From assembly GCF_002209535.1 (NCBI RefSeq), contig NZ_NJIG01000005.1, positions 248,001 through 312,000 of the forward strand: a DNA stretch of 64,000 bases. Reading direction: 5' to 3'. The position numbers and the translations under genes are program-made. The stretch's first letter is position 1. The number at the start of each line of letters is the position of its first letter. Source of the stretch: Achromobacter marplatensis. Lineage in GTDB: Bacteria > Pseudomonadota > Gammaproteobacteria > Burkholderiales > Burkholderiaceae_B. The notes under the pieces are model-generated. The model had not been told where the DNA came from. It saw only the letters and a list, made by a program, of their open reading frames with translations, and searched no databases. Below, in pieces: positions 16,993 through 25,102 of this stretch.

Positions 16993-18953
16993 CGACGTTG
17001 GACTCGCTTTCCCACTGGCGCCTGGAGCGCGACGCCGACGGCGTGGCGTGGCTGACGTTCGACCGGGCGGGCAGTGCCGTCAACGCCCTGTCGGCCGACA
17101 CCATGGCCGAGCTTTCCCAGGTGCTGGACGCGCTGGACGCCGCTCCGCCCAAGGGCTTGATCATCCAATCCGGCAAGGCCACGGGCTTCATCGTGGGCGC
17201 CGATGTCAATGAATTCGCCAGCCTGGACACGCCCGAACAGGGCCGCGCGCTGGTGGCCCGCGGCTGGAACCTGTTCAAGCGCCTGGCCGCCGTGCGCTAT
17301 CCCACGCTGGCGCTGATCCAGGGTCACTGCCTCGGTGGCGGACTGGAACTGGCGCTGGCCTGCCGGTATCGGCTGGTGGCCGATCAGCCCGGCACGTCGC
17401 TGGCGCTGCCCGAAGTCATGCTGGGCATCTTCCCCGGCTGGGGCGGCATGTTGCGCCTGCCGCAAGTCATCGGCGCGCCCGCCGCGCTGGACATGATGCT
17501 GACCGGCCGTGCGGCCGATGCCCGCCGCGCCGCCGCGCTGGGCCTGGCCGACGCCCGCGTACCGCCCCGCCTGCTGCGGGCGGCTGCCCGCCAGACAGTG
17601 CTGTCGAACAAGCCGCCGCGCCGTGCGCGCGGCCTGGGCGGGCTGGCCAACCACTGGCCGCTCAAATCCATCGTGGCCAACCGGGCCCGCAAGCAGATCA
17701 CCGCCAAGGATCCGCTGGGCCACTACCCCGCCGCGCCCGCCATCGTGACGCTGTGGGAAAAGCATGGCGGCAACGCCCTGCTGGCGCCCGAGCTGATCGA
17801 CGGCATCATCGCGTCGGACACCGCCCGCAATCTGCTGCGCGTATTCCGCCTGCAGGAACGCCTGAAGGCCAATGGCAAGCAAACGGGCGTCACGCCCGCG
17901 CGCCACGTCCACGTGGTGGGCGCCGGCGTCATGGGCGGCGACATCGCCGCCTGGTGCGCGTTCAAGGGCTTGACGGTTACGTTGCAAGACCAGGACATGT
18001 CACGCATCGCCCCGGCGATTCAACGCGCAGCCACGCTGTATGCGCGCCGCCTGAAAGACCCGCGCCTGGCGCGCGCGGCGTTCGACCGGTTGATCCCCGA
18101 TCCAGCGGGCAATGGCGTGCCCCTGGCCGACATCGTCATCGAAGCCATCAGCGAACAACCCGAAGCCAAGCGTTCGCTGTACCGGTCGCTGGAGCCCCGC
18201 ATGAAGCCGGGCGCGCTGCTGGCCACCAACACCTCCAGCCTGTCGCTTGAAACCCTGCGCGCCGGTTTGGCGCGCCCCGAGCAACTGATCGGCATCCACT
18301 TCTTCAACCCGGTGGCCAAGATGCCCTTGGTCGAAGTGGTGCATGCCGAGGGCGACGCCAGCGACGCGCTCACGCGTGCCTGCGCCTTCGTCGGCCAGAT
18401 CGACAAGCTGGCGCTGCCCGTCAAGAGCGCGCCCGGATTCCTCGTCAACGCCGTGCTGGCGCCGTACATGCTGCAGGCCATGCGCAGCGTGGATGACGGC
18501 GTCGCGCCGGAGACCGTGGACGCCGCCATGGTGGCGTTCGGCATGCCGATGGGACCGCTGGAATTGGCCGACACCGTGGGCCTGGACATCGCGCGCGCAG
18601 CGGGCGAGGAACTGGCCGGCGGCGCCGAGCCTCCGCGCTGCCTGGCCGAGCGGCTGGCGCGCGGCGACCTGGGCAAGAAAAGCGGCAAGGGCTTCTACAC
18701 CTGGCGTGATGGCAAACCGGTCAAGCAAGGCGGCGCCAGCCCGGCCGCCGCGCCGGCGGGCCTGGCGAAGCGCCTGATCCAACCGCTGATCGACGCTACC
18801 CGGCAACGCGTGGAAGCGGGCGTCGTGGCCGACGCCGACCTGGCCGACGCGGGCGTGATTTTCGGAACGGGGTTCGCGCCATTCACGGGCGGACCCCTGC
18901 ATTACCAAGGCAGCAACCCGAAGCACAGCAGTGAAACGGCTCACGCCGATTAG
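16989..18953 (+). CDS. fadJ: bifunctional enoyl-CoA hydratase / 3-hydroxyacyl-CoA dehydrogenase (FadJ/FadB order)
   Basis: This 654-residue protein has the hydratase domain first (FIVGADVNEF near residue 68; HCLGGGLELALACRYR; GIFPGWGGMLRLP). The NAD-binding dehydrogenase domain begins near residue 310 (VVGAGVMGGDIAAW). The catalytic dehydrogenase region GIHFFNPVAKMPLVEVV and the C-terminal domain follow. It performs hydration and oxidation of 2-enoyl-CoA in beta-oxidation and should pair with the thiolase immediately upstream. At 654 residues it is somewhat shorter than E. coli FadB/FadJ (about 715-730). Start and stop are coupled to the operon, and the FadL-type gene follows 64 bases later. 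Confidence 0.88.
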   Translation: MTTLDSLSHWRLERDADGVAWLTFDRAGSAVNALSADTMAELSQVLDALDAAPPKGLIIQSGKATGFIVGADVNEFASLDTPEQGRALVARGWNLFKRLAAVRYPTLALIQGHCLGGGLELALACRYRLVADQPGTSLALPEVMLGIFPGWGGMLRLPQVIGAPAALDMMLTGRAADARRAAALGLADARVPPRLLRAAARQTVLSNKPPRRARGLGGLANHWPLKSIVANRARKQITAKDPLGHYPAAPAIVTLWEKHGGNALLAPELIDGIIASDTARNLLRVFRLQERLKANGKQTGVTPARHVHVVGAGVMGGDIAAWCAFKGLTVTLQDQDMSRIAPAIQRAATLYARRLKDPRLARAAFDRLIPDPAGNGVPLADIVIEAISEQPEAKRSLYRSLEPRMKPGALLATNTSSLSLETLRAGLARPEQLIGIHFFNPVAKMPLVEVVHAEGDASDALTRACAFVGQIDKLALPVKSAPGFLVNAVLAPYMLQAMRSVDDGVAPETVDAAMVAFGMPMGPLELADTVGLDIARAAGEELAGGAEPPRCLAERLARGDLGKKSGKGFYTWRDGKPVKQGGASPAAAPAGLAKRLIQPLIDATRQRVEAGVVADADLADAGVIFGTGFAPFTGGPLHYQGSNPKHSSETAHAD

Positions 18954-19017
18954 ACCGGCCCGACAAGCAGACCGGCAGTGCAATAGAGACATACATCCAA
19001 CTCGAGGAGGCAGTACC

Positions 19018-20340
19018 ATGCGCAGACGTTCATTGTCCCTGAGCACCTTGTCGGCCATTGTGGTCGGCCTGGGCGCATCCGCAACGTCCTACGCCGCCGG
19101 CTTTCAGCTTTTAGAGCAGAACGCCAGCGGGCTGGGCAACGCGTACGCAGGCTCGGCGGCAAACCCGGAAAACGCCAGCATCATCTACTACAACCCGGCA
19201 GGGATGACCTATCTGCCCGGCATCAACTTCTCGGGCGGGGTCAACCTCATCAAGCCCTCGTTCAAGTTCTCGGACAATGGCAACAGCCGCAACCCCAGCG
19301 TGCCCGGCATTCCCGGCTCTGGCCTGAACGGGTCGGTGCCCACCGGCGGCAACGGCGGCGACGCCGGCAACCTGGGCGTCGTTCCCAACCTCTACGCCTC
19401 CTGGCAGTTGAACGAACAGTGGTACGTCGGCCTGGGCGTCGGCGCCCCGTTCGGCCTGATGACCGAATACGACGACGGCTGGGTCGGCCAGTACCACTCC
19501 AACAAGTTCGAGATCAAGACCATCAACGTGAACCCGTCGATCGCCTACAAGGTCAACGACAAGTTCTCGATGGGCTTCGGCGTGAACTGGCAGCACATCG
19601 ACGCCAACTACAAGAAGAAAACGGTGGTGCCGATCGCCGGCCTGCCGCTGGCCACCAACGGCGATGCGGACCTGAACCTGAAGGGCGACGCCTGGGGCTG
19701 GAACGTGGGCTTCATGCTGCAACCGACGGAAGACACGCGCATCGGCCTGTCGTACCGCTCGAAGATCAAGCACACGGCCAAGGGCGATACCGACATCACC
19801 AGCATCGGCCCGACCAAGGCATCGGTCTCGTTCGACGCCAAAGCCTCGGTGGACCTGCCCGACTCGCTGATCCTCAGCGCCACGCATCAGCTGAACGAGC
19901 GGTGGGAGCTGCTGGGCGACGTGTCGTGGACGGGCTGGAGCAGCATCCCCGACCTGAAGATCCGCAACTCGGGCGCCGGCGCTCGCGACGACGACCTGCC
20001 ACTGAACTTCCGCGACACGTGGCGCGTCGCCGTGGGCGCGAACTACAAGTTCGCTCCCGACTGGAAGTGGAAATTCGGCCTGGCCTATGACCAGTCGCCG
20101 GTCCACAAGGAAGCCGACCGCCCGACGTCGTTGCCCGACAACGACCGCTATTGGTTCTCGACCGGCGTGCAATGGGCCGCCACCAAGAACACGACGCTGG
20201 ACCTGGGCTACACCTATCTGTACCTGCGCAAGACGGACATCGACACGACGTCCGGCAATCAGCTGACCAAGGGCCGCGTGGCGGGCACCTATGACAGCAG
20301 CGGCCACATCGTGGGCCTGCAACTGTCGTCCCGCTTCTAG
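19018..20340 (+). CDS. fadL: OmpP1/FadL-family outer-membrane long-chain fatty acid transporter
   Basis: The 440-residue precursor has a signal peptide (basic MRRR, a hydrophobic stretch and a cleavage region near SYAAGF). The FadL signature FQLLEQNASGLGNAYAGSA begins the mature part. Alternating amphipathic beta-strands and a C-terminal Phe (LQLSSRF) mark an outer-membrane barrel. FadL-type channels admit long-chain fatty acids or other hydrophobic compounds, which fits the surrounding beta-oxidation genes. GAGGAGG precedes the ATG by a short spacer. A GC-rich hairpin with TTTT follows the stop. Confidence 0.88.
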   Translation: MRRRSLSLSTLSAIVVGLGASATSYAAGFQLLEQNASGLGNAYAGSAANPENASIIYYNPAGMTYLPGINFSGGVNLIKPSFKFSDNGNSRNPSVPGIPGSGLNGSVPTGGNGGDAGNLGVVPNLYASWQLNEQWYVGLGVGAPFGLMTEYDDGWVGQYHSNKFEIKTINVNPSIAYKVNDKFSMGFGVNWQHIDANYKKKTVVPIAGLPLATNGDADLNLKGDAWGWNVGFMLQPTEDTRIGLSYRSKIKHTAKGDTDITSIGPTKASVSFDAKASVDLPDSLILSATHQLNERWELLGDVSWTGWSSIPDLKIRNSGAGARDDDLPLNFRDTWRVAVGANYKFAPDWKWKFGLAYDQSPVHKEADRPTSLPDNDRYWFSTGVQWAATKNTTLDLGYTYLYLRKTDIDTTSGNQLTKGRVAGTYDSSGHIVGLQLSSRF

Positions 20341-20347
20341 CCTTGCA

Positions 20348-20381
20348 CGGGCGGGCGGCCCCGCGCCGCCCGCCCGCTTTT
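20348..20381 (+). terminator. Rho-independent-like terminator after fadL
   Basis: A 12-base stem (20348-20359 with 20365-20376, loop CCCGC) is followed by C-TTTT. The next gene starts only 14 bases further on, so some read-through is likely. Confidence 0.65.
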
Positions 20382-20394
20382 CCAGGAGAATCCC

Positions 20395-22785
20395 TTGAGC
20401 AAGTTCGTCGTCAAACACGTCGCCGTCCTGGGTGCCGGCGTCATGGGCGCGCAGATCGCCGCCCACCTGGCCAATGCCGGCGTGCCCGTCACGCTGTTCG
20501 ATCTGGCCGCGGCCGAAGGCGACCGCAACGGCATCGTCAAGAAGGCGCTGGCCGGCCTGAAAAAACTGGAACCCGCGCCGCTGGCCGGCGCGGCCCGCAT
20601 CGCCCTGATCACCCCCGCGAACTACGACGACCATCTGGACGCGCTGCGCGGCTGCGACCTGGTCATCGAGGCCATCGCCGAACGCATGGACTGGAAGACG
20701 GCGCTGTACGAGCGCATCGCCCCGCATGTGTCGCCCGACGCCATCATCGCCTCGAACACGTCCGGCCTGTCCATCGACGCGCTGGCCAACGCGTTGCCCG
20801 CGAGCCTGCGCGACCGCTTCTGCGGCATCCATTTCTTCAATCCGCCCCGCTACATGCGGCTGGTGGAGATCATCGCCACGTCCCACACCCAGCCTGCGGT
20901 GCTGGACCAGCTGGAAACCTGGCTGACGTCTACGCTGGGCAAGGGCGTGGTCCGCGCGCTGGACACGCCCAACTTCGTGGCCAACCGCATCGGCGTGTTC
21001 TCGATCCTGGCTGCCATGCACCACACCGCGCGCCTGGGGCTGGGTTTTGACGAGGTCGATGCGCTGACCGGCCCGAAGATCGGCCGCCCCAAGAGCGCTA
21101 CCTACCGCACGGCGGACGTCGTCGGCCTGGACACGCTGGCCCACGTGGTCGGCACGATGGAAAAGAACCTGCCCGACGACCCCTGGCACCGCTACTTTGC
21201 ATTGCCCGCCTGGTTGTCCGCCTTGATCCAGAAAGGCGCGCTGGGTCAGAAGACCGGCGCCGGCGTCTACCGCAAGCAGGGCAAGGACATTCTGGTGCTG
21301 GATCTGAAGGCGCAAGACTACCGGCCCAGCGCCGGCAAGCTGGCCGATGAGGTCGCCGCGCTGCTGAAGGAACGCGACCCCGCGCGCCGCTTTGCCGCGC
21401 TGCGCGCCAGCGAGCATCCGCAGGCGCAGTTCCTGTGGAGCCTGTTCCGCGACATCTTCCATTACAGCGCCGTGCAGCTTGAGCACGTGGCCGACAATGC
21501 ACGCGACCTGGACCTGGCCATGCGGTGGGGCTTCGGCTGGGCGCAAGGCCCGTTCGAAACCTGGCAGGCCGCCGGCTGGCAAGCGATCGCCGCCGCGGTG
21601 GCCGAAGACATCGCCGCCGGCCGCGCCATGAGCGACGCCCCCCTGCCCGCCTGGGCGCTGGAACCCGGCCGCAAAGGCGTGCACACGCCGGAAGGCTCGT
21701 ATTCCGCGCGCACCGGCCGCCTGCATCCGCGTTCGACCCTGCCGGTGTACCGTCGTCAATTGTTCCCGGAACGCGTGTTCGGCGAAGGGGCCGACGACCG
21801 CGGCGTCACGGTGTGGGAGAACGAGGGCGTGCGCCTGTGGAATCTGCCCGACGTGGATGCCGGGATCGCAATCCTGTCCGTCACGTCCAAGAACCACACG
21901 CTGGGCGGCGAAGTGCTGGAAGGCGTGCTGCAAGCAGTCGCCCGCGCCGAGCGCGAATTCGACGGCCTGGTGATCTGGCACGAGCCCCCCTTCGCGGTCG
22001 GCGCCAACCTGCAGCAAGTGGTCGAGGCTTGCGCAGCCGGCCAATTCGACATGCTGGAAGCCATGGTAGAAAAATTCCAGCGTGCCTCCCAATCGTTCAA
22101 GTACGCGCAGATCCCCACCGTCGCTGCCGTGCAGGGGATGGCGCTGGGCGGGGGCTGCGAATTCCTGATGCACGCCTCGCACCGCGTGCTGGCACTGGAA
22201 AGCTATATCGGCCTGGTGGAAGCAGGCGTCGGCCTGATTCCGGCGGGCGGTGGCAGCAAGGAGTTCGCTGGTCGCGCGGCCGCCTTGGCCGCCAAGACCG
22301 CCACCCCCGGCGAGGTGTTCCCCTACCTGCAACCCATCTTCCAGACGATTGCCACGGCGCAAGTGGCCAAAAGCGGCCTGGAAGCCATCGACACGGGTTT
22401 TGCGCGCGAGCACGACATCGTGCTGTTCCATCCCGACGAGCTGCTTTATGTGGCCATCGGCCAGGCGCGCGCCGCGGCCCAGGCCGGCTACACGCCGCCG
22501 CCCCGCCTGGCGAACATCCCGGTGGCGGGCCGCAACGGCATCGCCAACTTCGAGATGGTGCTGGTCAACATGCGTGAAGGCGGCATGATCAGCGCGCACG
22601 ACTATCGCGTGGCGCGCAGCGCCGCCGTGGCCCTGTGCGGCGGCGAGATCGAGACTGGCACCAAGGTGGACGAGGAATGGCTGCTGGCGGTGGAGCGCCG
22701 CGAATTCGTGGCGCTCTTGCGCACGCCTGAAACCCAGGCCCGCATCCGCCACACCCTCGAAACCGGCAAGCCTCTACGGAACTGA
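20395..22785 (+). CDS. fadN: 3-hydroxyacyl-CoA dehydrogenase / enoyl-CoA hydratase (FadN-like domain order)
   Basis: This 796-residue bifunctional enzyme has the NAD-binding dehydrogenase domain first (VAVLGAGVMGAQIA at residues 9-22, FFNPPRYMRLVEI near 145). The hydratase/isomerase domain comes last (VQGMALGGGCEFLMHASHRV near 580). This order is opposite to FadB/FadJ and matches FadN of Bacillus in layout and length. It should carry out the middle two steps of beta-oxidation with the thiolase 10 bases downstream. Translation begins at a TTG (20395) behind AGGAGAA; no better ATG is available at the domain start. Confidence 0.86.
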   Translation: MSKFVVKHVAVLGAGVMGAQIAAHLANAGVPVTLFDLAAAEGDRNGIVKKALAGLKKLEPAPLAGAARIALITPANYDDHLDALRGCDLVIEAIAERMDWKTALYERIAPHVSPDAIIASNTSGLSIDALANALPASLRDRFCGIHFFNPPRYMRLVEIIATSHTQPAVLDQLETWLTSTLGKGVVRALDTPNFVANRIGVFSILAAMHHTARLGLGFDEVDALTGPKIGRPKSATYRTADVVGLDTLAHVVGTMEKNLPDDPWHRYFALPAWLSALIQKGALGQKTGAGVYRKQGKDILVLDLKAQDYRPSAGKLADEVAALLKERDPARRFAALRASEHPQAQFLWSLFRDIFHYSAVQLEHVADNARDLDLAMRWGFGWAQGPFETWQAAGWQAIAAAVAEDIAAGRAMSDAPLPAWALEPGRKGVHTPEGSYSARTGRLHPRSTLPVYRRQLFPERVFGEGADDRGVTVWENEGVRLWNLPDVDAGIAILSVTSKNHTLGGEVLEGVLQAVARAEREFDGLVIWHEPPFAVGANLQQVVEACAAGQFDMLEAMVEKFQRASQSFKYAQIPTVAAVQGMALGGGCEFLMHASHRVLALESYIGLVEAGVGLIPAGGGSKEFAGRAAALAAKTATPGEVFPYLQPIFQTIATAQVAKSGLEAIDTGFAREHDIVLFHPDELLYVAIGQARAAAQAGYTPPPRLANIPVAGRNGIANFEMVLVNMREGGMISAHDYRVARSAAVALCGGEIETGTKVDEEWLLAVERREFVALLRTPETQARIRHTLETGKPLRN

Positions 22786-22795
22786 GGAGTAGAAC

Positions 22796-23995
22796 ATGAG
22801 CAAGCAGATTCAGGACGCTTACATCGTCGCCGCCACGCGCTTGCCGGTGGGCAAGCGCAATGGCGCCTACATCACCACCCGCCCGGACGACATGCTGGCC
22901 GCCGCGCTGAACGGCGCGTTGGCCCAGGTTCCCGGGCTGGACACGGCGCGCATCGAAGACGTGATCGCAGGCTGCGCCATGCCGGAAGCCGAGCAAGGCA
23001 TGAACGTAGCGCGCATCGGCCTGCTGCTGGCCGGCCTGCCGCAAAGCGTGGCCGGGGTCACCGTCAACCGCTTCTGCGCATCCGGCCTGCAAGCGGTGGC
23101 GGATGCCGCCGCCCGCATCCGCGCGGGCGAAGCCGACATCATGATCGGCGCCGGCACCGAATCCATGAGCGCCATGCCGCAGATCATGGGCAACAAGGTG
23201 TCGATGAACCCGGCCATCTTCGCCAACGAAGAGAACATCGGCATGGCCTTCGGCATGGGCCTGACCGGCGAAAAGGTCGCTGAACGCTGGAAGGTCTCGC
23301 GCGAGGATCAAGATGCCTTTGCGCTGGCCTCGCACCAGAAAGCCTGCGCCGCCATCGCGGCCGGCCACTTCCGCGCGGAAACCACGCCATTCGAAGTGGT
23401 GTCGCATCTGCCGGACGGCGCCAGCGGCGCCGTGCGCGTGGTGCGCCGCCTGGTCGAGGTGGACGAAGGCCCGCGCCCGGACAGCAGCGCGGAAGCGCTG
23501 GCCCGGCTGCGCCCCGTGTTCGCGGCGCGCGGCAGCGTCACCGCGGGCAACAGCTCGCAGATGTCCGACGGCGCAGCCGCCGTGGTCCTGGTGTCCGACC
23601 GGATCCTGCGCGAATTCAACCTGAGCCCGCTGGCGCGCTTTGTCAGCTTCTCGGTGGCCGGCGTGCCGCCCGAAGTCATGGGCATCGGCCCGGTCGCCGC
23701 CATCCCCAAGGTGCTGGAACGCGCCGGCATCACGCAAGATGCGCTGGACTGGATCGAACTGAACGAGGCCTTCGCCGCGCAGTCGCTGGCCGTGATCCGG
23801 GAACTGAAACTGGATCCCGCCAAGGTCAATCCGCTGGGCGGCGCCATTGCGCTGGGCCACCCGCTGGGTGCGACCGGCGCGATCCGCACGGCCACGATCA
23901 CGCACGGCCTGCGCCGCACTGGCGGCAAGTACGGGCTGGTCACCATGTGCATCGGCACCGGCATGGGTGCGGCTGGCCTGTTCGAGGCGATGTGA
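22796..23995 (+). CDS. fadA: acetyl-CoA C-acyltransferase (thiolase, FadA type)
   Basis: This 399-residue thiolase carries Cys94 in NRFCASGLQA, GHPLGATGAIRT and CIGTGMGAAG, the full catalytic set. It should release acetyl-CoA from 3-ketoacyl-CoA as partner of the FadN-like protein just upstream. It is the second thiolase of the cluster and has the usual FadA length, in contrast to the 431-residue enzyme at 15697. A ribosome-binding site (GAGGAG) precedes the ATG. The stop overlaps the GTG start of the next gene. Confidence 0.89.
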   Translation: MSKQIQDAYIVAATRLPVGKRNGAYITTRPDDMLAAALNGALAQVPGLDTARIEDVIAGCAMPEAEQGMNVARIGLLLAGLPQSVAGVTVNRFCASGLQAVADAAARIRAGEADIMIGAGTESMSAMPQIMGNKVSMNPAIFANEENIGMAFGMGLTGEKVAERWKVSREDQDAFALASHQKACAAIAAGHFRAETTPFEVVSHLPDGASGAVRVVRRLVEVDEGPRPDSSAEALARLRPVFAARGSVTAGNSSQMSDGAAAVVLVSDRILREFNLSPLARFVSFSVAGVPPEVMGIGPVAAIPKVLERAGITQDALDWIELNEAFAAQSLAVIRELKLDPAKVNPLGGAIALGHPLGATGAIRTATITHGLRRTGGKYGLVTMCIGTGMGAAGLFEAM

Positions 23996-24540
23996 TCCAG
24001 CCCTATTGGTTCAAGAGCCTGTCGCCGCAATGGCGCGCGCGCCTGATGCGGGTGGGGTTCAACCTGCATCCGGCGTTTCGCGCCACCGGCGGACGCGTGC
24101 TGCATGTGTCGCCGGACTTCCAGCACATCCGCATCAAGCTGCCCTTGCAGCGGCGCACGCGCAATATCGTCGGTTCGATGTATGGCGGGTCGCTGTTCGC
24201 GGTGACGGACGGCGCGCACCCCACGATGCTGATGTCTGCTCTGGGCGCGGACCACATCGTTTGGGACAAGGCGGCGTCGATCCGCTTCCGCAAGCCTGCC
24301 TATACGACGCTGTATGTGGACTTCCGGCTGCCGCCTGGAGAGATTGCTGAAATCCGCCGCATCCTGGCGCGGGACCATGAGACGACCCGCACGTACACGG
24401 TGGAGTTGAAGGACAAGGACGGCGTGGTCTATGCCGTCGTGGAACGCACGATCTATATCGCCGACAAGAAGTTCTACAAGCGAAAGAACACAGGAGGAGA
24501 CCCATGCATCCCATCTCTGGAGGGCGATCCGCCGCCCTGA
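23992..24540 (+). CDS. DUF4442 hotdog-fold protein (putative thioesterase)
   Basis: This 182-residue protein has a DUF4442/YiiD-like hotdog domain at about 20-150, with IVGSMYGGSLFAVTDGAHPTML and VWDKAASIRFRKPAYTTLYVDF. Members are thought to be acyl-CoA thioesterases, but direct evidence is scarce. The likely start is GTG at 23992, overlapping the fadA stop (GTGA). An upstream in-frame ATG at 23947 would overlap fadA more. The tail of this gene overlaps the next one by 37 bases. Co-transcription with fadA suggests a role in releasing CoA or clearing dead-end acyl-CoAs. Confidence 0.72.
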   Translation: MIQPYWFKSLSPQWRARLMRVGFNLHPAFRATGGRVLHVSPDFQHIRIKLPLQRRTRNIVGSMYGGSLFAVTDGAHPTMLMSALGADHIVWDKAASIRFRKPAYTTLYVDFRLPPGEIAEIRRILARDHETTRTYTVELKDKDGVVYAVVERTIYIADKKFYKRKNTGGDPCIPSLEGDPPP

Positions 24541-25094
24541 GCCTCATTGTTGCCGCCACCCTGGCGGGTGCGCCCGCTTTCGCCGCCGACATGGACGTCG
24601 CGGGCGTGCGCGTGCCGGAACAGCTGTCCGAAGGCGGCCGCGCGCTGGTGCTCAACGGCGCCGGCGTGCGCACCAAGTTCGTCGTGAAGGTCTACGTAGC
24701 CGCGCTGTACGCCACCGCCAAGAGCAGCGACGCCGCGGCGTTGGTCAACAGCACGGAACCCCGACGCATGCGCCTGCAGTTGCTGCGCGACGTAGACAGC
24801 AAAAGCCTGGACGACGCGTTGCAGGAGGGATTGCGCGACAATACGCCGAAGCAGGAGCTTGCCGCGCTGAAAGCGCCGGCAGACCGTTTGTCCCGTCTGA
24901 TGGCCGAGATCGGCACCGCCAAGACGGGCGATGTCGTCGACCTGGACTTCGACGCCCGCGGCGTCACGGTCACGGACAACGGCAAGCAACGTGGCCGTAT
25001 CGACAGCCCCGAGTTCGCGCGCGCCTTGCTGCGCGTCTGGCTGGGCGACAACCCTGCGCAGGCTTCCCTGAAGAAAGCCCTCCTGGGCAACTAG
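24504..25094 (+). CDS. periplasmic chalcone-isomerase-like domain protein
   Basis: The 196-residue precursor has a signal peptide (about 1-27, ending AFAADM). The mature part, with VAGVRVPEQL, GAGVRTKFVVKVYVAALYA, and a C-terminal FARALLRVWLGDNPAQASLKKALLG, is typical of bacterial chalcone-isomerase-like proteins. Related proteins elsewhere bind fatty acids, but the bacterial exported group has no settled function. AGGAGGAG precedes the ATG, which lies inside the end of the DUF4442 gene. The position between thioesterase-like and fadD genes suggests a fatty-acid-related role in the periplasm. Confidence 0.76.
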   Translation: MHPISGGRSAALSLIVAATLAGAPAFAADMDVAGVRVPEQLSEGGRALVLNGAGVRTKFVVKVYVAALYATAKSSDAAALVNSTEPRRMRLQLLRDVDSKSLDDALQEGLRDNTPKQELAALKAPADRLSRLMAEIGTAKTGDVVDLDFDARGVTVTDNGKQRGRIDSPEFARALLRVWLGDNPAQASLKKALLGN

Positions 25095-25102
25095 GCACAA
25101 CG

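Noticed and set aside
19111..22752. Very long open reading frame on the minus strand (over 1200 codons) across fadL and the FadN-like gene
   Set aside because: It lies fully antisense to two well-supported genes, has a composition rich in His, Gln, Arg and Gly typical of antisense frames in GC-rich DNA, and shows no recognisable domain.
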